DNA from: Ampullaceana balthica
Lineage: Eukaryota > Mollusca > Gastropoda > Lymnaeidae
Assembly: GCA_944989445.1 (NCBI GenBank)
Contig: CALYLW010000055.1
Coordinates: 1,555,001-1,619,000, forward strand
Reading direction: 5' to 3'
DNA length: 64,000 nucleotides
The position numbers and the translations under genes were made by a program. The notes beneath the pieces are model-generated. The model saw only the letters and a list, made by a program, of their open reading frames with translations. It did not search any database and was not told the DNA's origin. Shown piece after piece: positions 1 to 11,900 of this stretch (positions are counted from its first letter, which is position 1; the number at the start of each line of letters is the position of its first letter).

Positions 1-110
1 TGCATTTCTCGCATGCATTATCTACTTCTGCCTCATTTTGTCTGCTGAAATATTCAGTTGGTTGTAATGGCTTTGTTGGGAGCCTCTTGAACACCCTCAT
101 AAATAGCGAT

Positions 111-1071
111 TTAATAATAATAATAATAAATTGATTATTTATATAGCGTTGTATCCCAGTAAGGAACTGGGCTCACAGCGCTTTACATGAAAGAAATAAC
201 ATACTTATAAGTATTAAATTAACATTCATATCACAACAAACACACACAATTACAATACATTATACATAAGCTACGCTAATCATTTACAAGAAATGTTGTT
301 TCATCAATTTTAAAAATAAATTTTGAAAAGATGTGTCTTAAGTGCAGTCTTGAAGGACTTGGTTGTTTGAATACCACGTATGTGTAATGGTAGAGAATTC
401 CATTGTTTGGCTGCACAAAAAGAGAACGACCTTTCACCAAACGTTTTGGTGCGTGTCGTAGGAACAGAGAGAACGCGTGTGTCTGCAGAAGATCTTAGCT
501 TGCAAGTGGGTGAGTAGACCGACAAAAGTTCAGTAAGATACGATGGGCATGAGTCCGAAAAGAAATTGTGACAGAGAACGGCCAGTTTGTAATCAATACG
601 GGCTTGTATAGGCAGCCAATGAAGTGAGCGAAGAAGTGGAGTAACATGGTCATGTTTTTTTGCCTTGAGCACCAGTCTGGCAGCTGAATTTTGAACTTTC
701 TGTAGTCTTTCAATGCATTGTTTTGGCACACCTGACAGAAGAGAATTGCAGTAATCCATACGAGCCAGTACAAGAGCACAGACTAGTGTTTTTGTGGCAC
801 TAACTGTTAAGTAATGACGGATTGAGCTGATCTGACGAATGGCAGTGTAGGCAGAGCGACAGATGTGATTGATGAAGTTGTTAATAGACATGTTGTCAGA
901 AATAATGTAGCCAAGATTCCTAGTCGATGTTGTGAACAGAATATCCGAACTGGCTACGTGAATTGACTTCGGAAGAGACAAAGTACTGCGTGATTTATTG
1001 TTGCAAAATAGAAGTGCTTCAGTCTTGTCATCATTCAGCTTGAGTTTGCTTAACGTCATCCAAGACTTCAC
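111..1071 (-). mobile_element. 5'-truncated L2/CR1-like LINE, 3' half
   Basis: The minus-strand frame 1071-310 encodes 253 residues of the C-terminal part of a non-LTR reverse transcriptase. It starts just after where the catalytic YADD box would be (SKLKLNDDKTEALLF), then ARMDYCNSLLSGVP, LQKVQNSAARLVLKAKKHD, RSLHWLPIQARIDYKL and KTFGERSFSF, ending [15 protein letters not shown]. The 3' UTR contains a GCGCTATATAAAT-like motif (reading minus) and ends in an ATT-type microsatellite at 111-129. That ending is typical of L2/CR1-clade elements. It lacks the endonuclease and the catalytic palm, so it is a dead fragment although this frame is intact. Confidence 0.88.
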
Positions 1072-1646
1072 TTCACCAATTTACCGTCTAAAATGCACGC
1101 CAGGAATAATTTTCAATTCGTTGATGTCTATACTCTTCAAATAGCAGATTTCAAGAACTTATCGCTCACCGCGTGTAGTGATGTCCTTGAGATTCTGTGT
1201 TGTAATTTGTGGTAATTTGTAAGATTTAAGGTTTTGAGTTTCCTAGTTGAGTTCCGACACGAGTGACCAAGTTGTGACAATATTGTTGAGAAAGAACAGA
1301 AGGCGAACTTGTGGGTCCCCGTGAAGGGCGGATAGGGTGGTGCAAGAGTTCGCTGATGGTCAGGGTGCAGGGGTGAGGCGGTTGGGGATCTGAGATTTAA
1401 TATGGTCTTGAGGTGTCCGTCATTGATTTTACCCCAAGGCCAGCGGGGAGGGGCCAGGAGCAAACAGGCCACGGGGTAAAGACTGGACATCATTAGGCGC
1501 ATGTTTACACTGTGTGTAGAAAGAAGGCTGTCGACTTACTGCGTCACATTCTCCTGCCTTATATCAGTGGACGCGATCCGTTCTGCTTGATTCGTGTACA
1601 CATTCTCTTATGTTATAGTAACGTTTTGTTTTATGGGAATCGGAAA
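1072..1646. other. Upstream non-coding DNA, no gene recognised
   Basis: A minus-strand open frame at 1137-1502 (121 codons) has no recognisable domain and is Pro/Leu/Ser-rich, as expected of chance GC-richer sequence. I see no splice or promoter structure. Confidence 0.4.
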
Positions 1647-1754
1647 TTTCCAGTGCATTCAAGGATACATTCAAAACCAACATTTCCAGTGCATTCAAGG
1701 ATACATTCAAAACCAACATTTCCAGTGCATTCAAGGATACATTCAAAACCAAAA
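1647..1754. repeat. 36-bp minisatellite, 3 copies
   Basis: Three near-identical units containing CCAGTGCATTCAAGGATACA, at about 1650, 1686 and 1722. The unit length is divisible by 3, which explains the short open frames on both strands here. Confidence 0.9.
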
Positions 1755-2450
1755 TATTTCACAAAGTGACAATTACTTCAATAAGTATTAATAATTAAGT
1801 TCATTCACTAAATCTATAATTTTATCATAGTTGCTAAGATCGCCATCTTTAACTATCATATTCACTATCATCTGTTGGATTGGTGCCGTCCATGCAGTAC
1901 GTCCCGCTAGAATTTTGAAAGAGGTTTACACCCCCCCCCCTTTTTTTAATGTGGTAATTATTGGGTTCTCTGAATTCCCCCTCTTAAGACATCATCCATG
2001 GGTGGGGGGCGGCTGTGTCAACAGTTGACGTAGGACTTGGTGACGTTATAGAATATTTTGAATAAGACCATATTCATATACTGACGTATATAGTATATAT
2101 GAAACCATTTATTTCATAAATCTAGAGTTACCTGATGTCGGGTTCAAAAATATTTTCTTCATGCCCGCAAGTGCTACTCGACTCACCGCAAGTAAAAAAA
2201 GAGTTGACTAAAAAGATAATGAAGAAAAAAAAACTGGAGAAGCAAAAACAACTTTATTTTAAATTAACAAAATTAGATTACAGAGTGCATTCGTGAAATC
2301 AACAAGGCCAAATGATTCTTTTGAAACGAATTTAAAAACATGCTGCCGTTAAAGGTCATAATAATCATAAAAGCATAGCTCGCTTTTAAATAAAGATCAA
2401 AATATCATATCTTGCTGTTAAAATATAAAAGTCCCCACTACAATTTAGGC
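1755..2450. other. AT-rich non-coding DNA
   Basis: Contains a C10 run near 1931-1940 and AT-rich sequence. No gene, RNA or mobile-element structure recognised. Confidence 0.4.
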
Positions 2451-3133
2451 CAGGGGTGTGTCCAAAGTCAGGCCCGGCGTTAAAATTTGAACTGGCCCGC
2501 GGTCTCCTCAAAATAATTAATCGACTCGTACATTTCTTCTGTATCGACGACATTATTCGCTGATTTCAGTACATAATACGATGACGTCAAATGATATCAA
2601 AGGCGACGTTTCATTGTGTACGAACATAGATATTGATTACAAAAACCAATGAAGATATTGGCTGTTTTGTGCAGGAGATTCCATGACTGCCGTAGGCCAA
2701 AATCGATGACGTAATATTGTTATAATTTTGAAAAATCGGAAAAAGACATGAATGTGGCTCCGATAAATTCGAAATTTCAAGACAGTTTTACATAACAATT
2801 TTGGACAGAATATTTTCGGCACTAGTTATATTTCAAAAGATTTTGTTGATTGCAATGTACGCAGCGTATGACAAACATCTTTATTCTATAACTTGACCAT
2901 TATGAATCCAATTTTAATTATTTCTAATGATGGACTAAGATATTTACATAGTCTCGAAAATCGCAAAAGTATTGTCCGTCCCCACCCCCACGAAATATTA
3001 CTCTTATAAAGTTAAAGGGCTTGTAACTCAGTAGTCACGTATGCTATTTTTGTTTATGATCATAATCCGGCCCCCAAACGTTTTTTGCTTCATGAAATCT
3101 TGTCCTCATTGTAAAAAAGTTTTTATATCCCTG
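2451..3133. mobile_element. Non-autonomous hAT-like element, 683 bp
   Basis: Starts CAGGGGTGTGTCCAAAGTCA and ends ATATCCCTG. It is flanked by an 8-bp target duplication with one mismatch: ATTTAGGC at 2443-2450 and ATCTAGGC at 3134-3141. GGCCCGGC near the left end has a loose inverted partner (CCGGCCCCC) near 3066. Eight-bp duplications and CAGGGGTG-type termini are hAT hallmarks. No transposase frame is visible. Confidence 0.72.
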
Positions 3134-3607
3134 ATCTAGGCATAACCCCATGCATTAAGGCTCATCAAGTGTACGCAGACCAGTTACGTTGTAGCTCTGC
3201 CAAGTTGCACCACATGCAACGCGAAGAATTAAGTAACTACAATTACAGTCCCGTTATAAGGCACATCTCGGTCAAATAAGCACATTAGGAAAAAAATAAA
3301 TAAATACATAAAATCAACAGAAAACAAAAATCAGAAAAATAAATAAAATAACAATAAAAAATTACCCAAGGTAACTAGGATTACATTTCCATTCTAAGGC
3401 ACATTCGTGAGCTGACAAATATGCAACAATATTTCTCACTCTTGTACAAGTGTTTTGTAACTTTATAAAAATAACCGTTATGTTTTTAAAACAAGTCTTC
3501 GCAGCACTTAGCAATAATATTATGTTATCGAACAGGGAAACGGGTTGTTTCCAAAACACCCTGTCCCTACAGTTATTGACTAAGTCACTTTTTCAAACTG
3601 ACATCTT

Positions 3608-4205
3608 TCACCGACGTCTGTCAGTTTTCCCTGACGTCTGTCAGCTTTCCCTGATGTCTGTCATCTTTCCCCGACGTCTGTCAGCTTTCCCCGACGTCTG
3701 TCAGCTTTCCCCGACGTCTGTCAGCTTTCCCCGACGTCTGTCAGCTTTCCCCGACGTCTGTCAGCTTTCCCCGACGTCTGCCAGCTTTCCCCCACGTCTG
3801 CCAGCTTTCCCCGACGTCTGCCAGCTTTCCCCGACGTCTGTCCGCTTTCCCCGACGTCTGTCCGCTTTCCCCGACGTCTGTCAGCTTTCCCCGACGTCTG
3901 TCAGCTTTCCCCGACGTCTGTCAGCTTTCCCCGACGTCTGTCAGCTTTCCCCGACGTCTGTCAGCTTTTCCCGACGTCTGTCAGCTTTCCCCGACGTCTG
4001 TCAGCTTTCCCCCGTCTGCCAGCTTTCCCCGACGTCTGTCCGCTTTCCCCCGACGTCTGTCAGCTTTCCCCGACGTCTGTCAGCTTTCCCCGACGTCTGT
4101 CAGCTTTCCCCGACGTCTGTCAGCTTTCCCCGACGTCTGTCAGCTTTCCCCGACGTCCTTTAGCTTTCCCCGACGTCTGCCAGATTTCCCCGACGTCTTT
4201 TAGTT
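3608..4205. repeat. 20-bp minisatellite, about 30 copies, CpG-bearing
   Basis: The unit is CCGACGTCTGTCAGCTTTCC with point variants (TCCG for TCAG, CCCACG for CCGACG) and a few 1-5 bp indels near 4010-4060. Nearly every unit carries the palindrome GACGTC. The plus-strand 237-codon open frame across it is an artefact of the array. Confidence 0.95.
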
Positions 4206-5780
4206 TTGCCAGCGCTTGCCACAAACACGACGGCGCGTGACAATCGAAGCACATTGTTCAATAATGCTGAACAAACAACTCATAGAATTCTATTGTTACT
4301 AAATATCGATTTTCAAGACAACGAACAAACAAGAGAGCACACAACGTTAATTTCTGGGCTTGTAGTTGTAGAACAGTTAAATTGATTTTCTGAAGTTGTT
4401 AATTTGCAATTAAAAAGCCAAAGTCTTGATCATTGATGTTTATAGGTAAAATAGGTGGGTAGCTAGTGGTGTCTATTATGACACGAAGGCCAATGTGAAG
4501 TCTATTTTAAAAAAAAGTGTGTTTGTGTGTGGGGGGGGGCAGTGTTTTTATAAATAAAAAAATTATTATTTATGTATAGAAAGTGCAGTTTAGGGGTAGA
4601 GGTGTTGTTCGTAAATTACCGTATTCCTACACATTATATGACACCCCTTAAAAAAAAAGAATAAAAATTGAGTCGTAATTCAGTCAGACTCTGTCACAAT
4701 TTAAAAAAGAACTGGAATCCGAAATTACACTTTTGGTTCATTCTACCTTCCAGTGGTAAACTTATTTTGATAGTGTTCAATCATGATTTACGATGGTCGT
4801 AAACAATTTGTATTTTTATGCCAGAAGAATTCTAGGACGGCTAGTCTAAAATTGCTTTTGTAACCCTGAGATGTCTCCCACAACTCTAGTGTAAAGTTGC
4901 TATTGTGACCTTGAGTTGTCGCCCATAATCTAGAGTCTTCGTCCTTTTATTCAAGGTTGGAGGAGTGGGGGTTCTTCTGCTGTTGGGATCTCAGACATTT
5001 AGGTGCCTGGGGTGTAATATAATTTTCTTTTCTTCTTTTAGAAACCTTGTTTTAAAAATGAGTTCGAACAGTCTTGCATTGAATAAAACTTTATTTTTCT
5101 TATTCAGTCCTGTAGTGTTGTCGGAATCTATCATTCTTAGTTAACTTAATTACAGAAGTAAATTGCATTTTTTCATTAGTTCATAGGTCATTATGCTTTT
5201 GAATTTTAGAAAATTAATTTGTTATGGCCGATAGAAAGAAATAACGGTCCAACAATATAGAGACATCAAGTTTAAAAACGAATATGTAACAGTTGATATA
5301 CATTATATCAAAGTGATGTAACAAAACTGATTCAATAATTATGGATTTCCCTTAATATTTTCGAATGAAAGAAAAAAAAACACTGTGGCAACACATACGC
5401 GGCTGTATGTTGTCCCCTTTGTTGATATTTTGCCTTATAGTGGGTAAGTGAAGTCTGCATGTCTAAAACCGTCTCTAGTCCTAGCCACATGTTTTGAAAT
5501 AACACTACAGTCTGCATTACTGCATCGACTTTCTCTCACATTTATGTAACAGTATGCAAATGATAAAGATACTCTCAAAACACAAAGCTCACACGTTATA
5601 TGGCGATGTGCAATATCTGAGATGTTTAACGCATTGGACCTTTCAACGCAGTCTTGGAGGACATTTGCTTGTGATTTATTGAATGCTTAGGATAATAAGC
5701 CGTGATAGACGGTGGTTGAGTTCAATTTTACATGTGTGTGCACAAAGGTGTGGAGTCAAACAGTTGTGTGGAGGCCAACA
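4206..5780. other. AT-rich DNA upstream of the distal first-exon candidate
   Basis: Holds a G9 run near 4532. Apart from AT-rich tracts I see no gene or mobile element. The last few hundred bases (about 5600-5846) would contain the distal promoter and 5' UTR if the exon at 5847 is real. Confidence 0.35.
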
Positions 5781-5846
5781 CACGTGTGGTGTCACAGACA
5801 CACGTCGAGCTGGCTATGCTCACAGATTCGACACGAAACTTAGGGA

Positions 5847-5916
5847 ATGGTGAATATCGTGTGCAAATACGGACGCTACTTTAATGGCTTCTCAGACGAC
5901 TTGGAAAACTTCCAAG
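5847..5916 (+). CDS. SYNE1: Candidate distal first coding exon of the nesprin gene
   Basis: ATG at 5847 (G at -3, G at +4) follows an in-frame TAG at 5841-5843. It opens a 23-residue leader ending SDDLENFQ, then a lone G before the donor GTAAGC at 5917. That G joins AT of exon 2 to make Asp, giving [16 protein letters not shown]. This resembles the sequence ahead of CH1 in vertebrate nesprin-1. A CACGTG E-box lies at 5781-5786, about 60 bp upstream. The exon is supported by splice phase, donor quality and the CH1 junction only; transcript evidence is needed. Confidence 0.55.
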
Positions 5917-8900
5917 GTAAGCGACAAGGTTATCGAATCTTTATCATGACTTCGTGTCATCTTTTGTCACAATGTTGGGTACTTTCACTTCTGCCTGCAC
6001 CCCAATATTGCGATGAAATTTTGCAGTCATTCAAGTCGTTATTTTACCGGATCACTTTCTTATACCATTGCAGATCTCAGTGTGAATTGTTTTGAAAAAT
6101 CTCAGCCACACTATTTACTGCCCTTGTCATTAAAATCTATTTTAAAAAAATCTTTCATGGAACTGCTATGAGTTCAATGATTCCTTGTTACCAATGAATA
6201 GCTTTATAAAAATGAATTGCGAACAAAGTTATTCATATTTCAGAAACATAATTTCATGTAATTCCCAGTTAGCTAACATTCAGTGGAGAGGTGACTAATT
6301 ACAAACCGGAACTGATAATTGTGGGAGGCAAGGGGAAGTGACTCATTAAAAAAAACACCCGACCTTATAATTTGTCTTAAGAACAATTTTTGTTTTCATT
6401 TAACATCAACTGGTCTCATTAAATTGTACATTTTATTTAAAATTTACATCATAAAAATATCACTAAAATGTATTATCTTCAATTATTATACTATTGTGTC
6501 AATTAAGCCTGCTATAAGGTTGCATGGGTCACACTAGTGTCAATAAAACCTTTCATACAATGAAGTCAATAAAACCTGTCATACAATGAAGTCAATAAAA
6601 ACTGTCAGACAATAGAGTCAATAAAACCTGTCTTACTATAGAGTCAATAAAACCTGTCTTACTATAGAGTCAATAAAACCTTTCATACAATGAAGTCAAT
6701 TAAACCTTTCATACAATGAAGTCAATAAAACCTTTCATACAATGAAGTCAATAAAACCTTTCATACAATGAAGTCAATAAAACCTGTCATACAATGAAGT
6801 CAATAAAACCTTTCATACAATGAAGTCAATAAAAACTGTCAGACAATAGAGCCAATAAAACCTGTCTTACTATAGAGTCAATAAAACATGTCATACAATG
6901 AAGTCAATAAAACCTTTCATACAATGAAGTCAATAAAACCTTTCATACAATGAAGTCAATAAAACCTTTCATACAATGAAGTCAATAAAACCTTTCATAC
7001 AATGAAGTCAATAAAACCTTTCATACAATGAAGTCAATAAAAACTGTCATACAATGAAATCAATAAAAACTGTCAGACAATAGAGTCAATAAAACCTGTC
7101 TTACTATAGAGTCAATAAAACCTGTCTTACTATAGAGTCAATAAAACCTGTCTTACTATAGAGTCAATAAAACCTGTCTTACTATAGAGTCAATAAAACC
7201 TGTCATACAATGAAGTCAATAAAAACTGTCATACAATGAAGTCAATAAAAACTGTCAGACAATAGAGTCAATAAAACCTGTCTTACTATAGAGTCAATAA
7301 AACCTGTCATACAATAAGTCAATAAAACCTGTCTTACTATAGAGTCAATAAAACCTGTCAGACTGTAGAATCATAAAAACCTGTCAGACCGTAAAGTCAC
7401 TAAATCCTGCCATATTCCTATCACAGGTGATCTTACAGATTTGTAGACATACTTTTATTGTAGCCGGTAGCCAGCAGTGAAGTGAAGATGACCTGTTTAG
7501 ATAGTTCCCGTTGTTCTGTACACTGTTAAGGGGTCTCCGGGGGGGGGGTCCTAATAAAGGAGCCCAATAATAGTATTAATAGTTGGAAATTCTGGAGCCA
7601 TTATCTATGAAAATACCGTAATAGTTCTTGTTTTATTTTTTAAACAAAATTATTTTTGGTTTGTTTTCTACCAGTGGAAGTTTGATGCAATAATTATTTA
7701 AATTAATTGGATCACGCAGTTTATTATCAATTTCTTTTCAATTTGCTGCTTGTGTGATTTTTTTAAGAAGCAACGGCTGGACTTAATTGTATTTATTTTT
7801 TTTACACATTATTTTTTTCAAATAACCGTTATTTAAAAAAAATAATTGGAGCCTATTCTGATTCCTAAATAATACCGCTCGTTACAATTTAGTACAAATA
7901 GTTACATGCCTAGCCTACTACATACAATAATTATTGTTCACTGTCACAAATAATCAAATTGTGTCCCTCCGAGGGATAATGGGAATGTGGCTAGTATGGG
8001 GGGTAGATGCACTTGAATATTGTACGAGGCAGGTCAAAGTCGCGTATACAAGTCGAGTGTTTAATCATTGGCACACTTATGTCTTCAATTGGTTGTTACC
8101 ACCAACTAATATAACTTGGGCTTTAAAAAAATGCTTATCGCTAGCTCAAACTATCACTTGTATAATTCATTAGTTTCCAATGGTAGTACGCTTTTTACAG
8201 TCGTTTTGTTCTCCATTATAGTCTAGTTACGATAAAAGTTTTTATATAGATATAGTTTTGTGGTATTTCGACATGCAGATTCCGAAAATTGAACAAGTAA
8301 AAAGTATAATCAAAAACCGCTTTTCTCGTCTACTCAAAGGGTTGATAGCCTAACTAAAACAAATCTGTCAGAGAAGAAAGTTATCCCCTGTTAGTGTTAA
8401 ATTTGATTTTTTTAAAATACTCCTTTTATATCTTTTCTCACGACTGTTGTATTTTAAGTTTCCTAATAAAAACACTATTCCGGTTGGGTATTGAAAATAA
8501 CAATAGTGAACTAGTTTAAAATCAGTTATTTGCCTGTTACCGACTACCGAAATTGTAACTCATTGCGCGTGCTGTTTGCTCGACAACTTTCTTGTAAATT
8601 GAATAAACTGTTTTTATGTCAGAACTATTTCTTGAAATACCGTCCACTCTACATAAGACTTTCATATTGCATAATTGATGTCTACAGTCTATGCACATTA
8701 AAACCTGAGATTAAAATGATACAAGTGACCGTTGATCCCGTTGATCAACTCTTGTTCACACGAACCTCTAATCCTGCGAGCTGCGAACACATTATTTCCC
8801 CCTTAACTTAATAGATCTTTTGAGGCCCAGAATCTGGTTACGTGACCCACCAAAACATCCCCTGGCTATAATGGGTTTGATCTGCCCAACATTGGTCTCA

Positions 8901-11900
8901 AGCAGTATCGATCCGACAAAATCAATATCGTACAATGTGTCGTGATGGCGGGCATTAAGATAATTCTGGGGCTGAACTATAAGAAAACGGTGAATTTCGA
9001 TTTCCTTTACCTTTAGATGGATATTTCATTAATATTAAGTTATACATCCTGTACAGTTGTTGAACAGTCGGTCAACATCACGGATCACGGTTTAATATAT
9101 ATATATTTTTTTTAAAAAAATTACCTACAAGACCTGCTTTACGAGTAGTTGGACAAAATTACTTACACGATCTACTTAATGAGTTTTTTTTTAATTGCCT
9201 GTCATTATATTCTATTAGCACTGATATTATAAACACGATACACATTTGTGTAAAAATAATTTAAATACCTCTCAGAACGCGAAGTACGTGATTTTTTTTA
9301 AAAAAAGAGTTAATTATATTTTGTAGAATTCAGGCACAAACGTAATTTTAACGTCAATTGAACTGAATGTTTACCTGTAATAAGCTGTCGCCCTCCCACC
9401 CCACCACCCCAAACAAACTCACTGGACACATCACTGAAGATGTACACACAGCCCTAGTTGAATTGTAATATTATAATCATGGGAGATATTGCGATACACT
9501 TTTACTTTTAGATCATTACTCATGAAAAAAAAATTAGAACCTGAAAGAAACTTGCTATTATTTAAACCTCACCTTATTAAAAAAAAATGCGTTGTTTATA
9601 TAAAATTTAAATATCTATTAAATAACATCCTATACCTGTGGGACATGACATCGGATCGAGAGATTAGTTAAAGTGAAATGTCTTACCTTGAAAGATATCC
9701 CAGAGTGTTGTTAGTCCTGACCTCAGGCATGTCGTCGTAAGCCTTTGTGACCCCCATCGTTTCGCGGGGTTACGGCCTGACACTGATGATGCTGTGTGTT
9801 CTCGCCCTCGCCTGTCCTCTCAGGTCGCGCGGGCTTTTGATACGGGAAACAGGTCGGTGATGTAGGTCGTGCCAAGACTCTGAACACTTACCGCAGTTCT
9901 TTACGGTTAGAATGAAAACATCGTCGGACCGTAACCCACCCGTGCCTCAAACTTAAGTGACGACGCTATTCTCCGCCATGCCGCCGAGGAATCGGGGAGC
10001 AGGTATCCAATGAGGACCATGTTGGGACTTTATTGATCGCGTGGCTGTATTGTGAGTGGCTTGTTCTGTAGTCGCCCAGTTTTGGCGTGGTGGGAATTGT
10101 TTGTGTTCTCAAGCGGTACGAAAAATGTTCAGTCCCGGACTGGAACTGTTGGAGGCATCGTTCTGTAACGGTTCCCCGACAGCCCGTTTGTAGTTCAGGT
10201 GTGTAGCCCGTGGGCAAGGCCTGTGCATTGGAGTCGGCGTGACCTGTGCTTCATGTACTCACCACCACACCGGGCATGGTCAGAATGTGCGTGTTTGTGC
10301 TATACAGCTGTTCAGACGACTGAGATTTGTTGTGTCTGCTAGAGGTGAAGTACCTATTATCGAGGGCAAGTCACCACACACCAGTGCCGCTATCAAGGTG
10401 TTTAAAGAACAATAACAATGGAAAGGAGAATAACCTCCCCGCAGGATGATCAAGGTTAATATTTCTTTTCAATGGGAGTGATTGAAATGAACAGTTGTTG
10501 GAGGATTCTTGGACACTTGCAATTTCACGTTTGGACTTGAAGAAGGTTGCAGTCTGCTGTTTGGTACATGGAGGGACGATACCTGGGCTTAGCTGGGGCC
10601 TCGGACCACACGCTAGAGAGGGCTTTTATTGAAAAGGTCCATCTGTTAAAAGGTAATTTGCCGTTGTTGATTTCTGAAACATCTTACCATGGTGGATTTT
10701 CTTTATTTGATTTTATGAAGACGTTGTTGACCTTTAAAGTTAAAACAACAAACCCCAAACAATTGTGTATATCTAGGGCAGGGGTCGGCAGGGGTCAGCA
10801 GCCTGTTGAGACGAAAGAGCCGAAAGTTACAATTTACAAAATTTCCCAGTTTTTTTAAAAAAGCCACTAATATGAGTTTTGAAGATAACATGATATAATT
10901 ATTAGTATTTGCGCATTGAACTGGAGAGCCGCAACATGACATCCAGCCGCAACATGACATCGAGCCGCAACATGACATCGAGCCGCAACATGACATCGAG
11001 CCACAACATGACATCGAGCCGCAACATGACATCGAGCCGCAACATGACATCGAGCCGCAACATGACATCGAGCCGCAACATGACATTGAGCCGCAACATG
11101 ACATCGAGCCGCAACATGACATCGAGCCGCAACATGACATTGAGCCGCAACATGACATCGAGCCGCAACATGACATCGAGCCGCAACATGACATCGAGCC
11201 GCAGGTTGTCGACACCTGATCTAGGGTATTAAAACGTAATTTTCTTCAGTAGCATGAATTACATTACCTGCAAGCAAGCAATGGCCTTGCATCGATGCTG
11301 TGATGATCTGATAAGAGCCCCGACATGCTAATGTATCAATGTTAATGTAATGGCGCCCCTTAGGTTATAGACAAAGTTTCTTGTGATAATCTTTCGCCAA
11401 CTTAACTGAATTGGTCACATCATGCAAGTGAGTTGCATTTCACATCTTATGAAATTATCTTTGAGGGTGGTGGTGTTCAGCCTTAAGTTTTATATAAGGC
11501 AACTATTGTGAACGTGTGTTTTTAAAAAAAATACGATGAATGTAATGGTTGGCAATCAGAGCTTTAATGGAGGCGAATCATGACTGTAAAGGTGGGTAAT
11601 CATTAATGTAAGGATTGGTAAACGTGACAGTATGGGTGGATATTCACGGCTTTACATTAGAAGCCGTCATGGGCGTCCGTCCGGATATGTGGAACATATG
11701 CTCCTCCGCTGGATTGTGCAAACATTCGTCAAAATAACGTTTAACTGAATTAATTTTTTAAATATTTTTTTTATAGCCATAGCATTCAAATTTTAATACA
11801 AATAATTTAATGTAGCTTAGAACATGTCCCATATGGACCAAATCAATTACATTTTTATCATTTCAAATACTAATACTACCCAAAGCACTGGCTGGGATTA

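Noticed and set aside
310..1071. A host gene on the minus strand at the window start
   Set aside because: Sequence motifs are those of a LINE reverse transcriptase C-terminus with a typical LINE 3' end.
3450..4163. 237-codon open frame across 3.5-4.2 kb as a repetitive protein gene
   Set aside because: It is the 20-bp minisatellite read through 3 units per 20 codons; no start context, no splice structure, and indels disturb the period.
10703..11232. Cys/Met/Ser-rich repeat proteins on both strands near 11 kb
   Set aside because: The 18-bp array is open in several frames on both strands and sits inside a MITE; this is periodicity, not coding.
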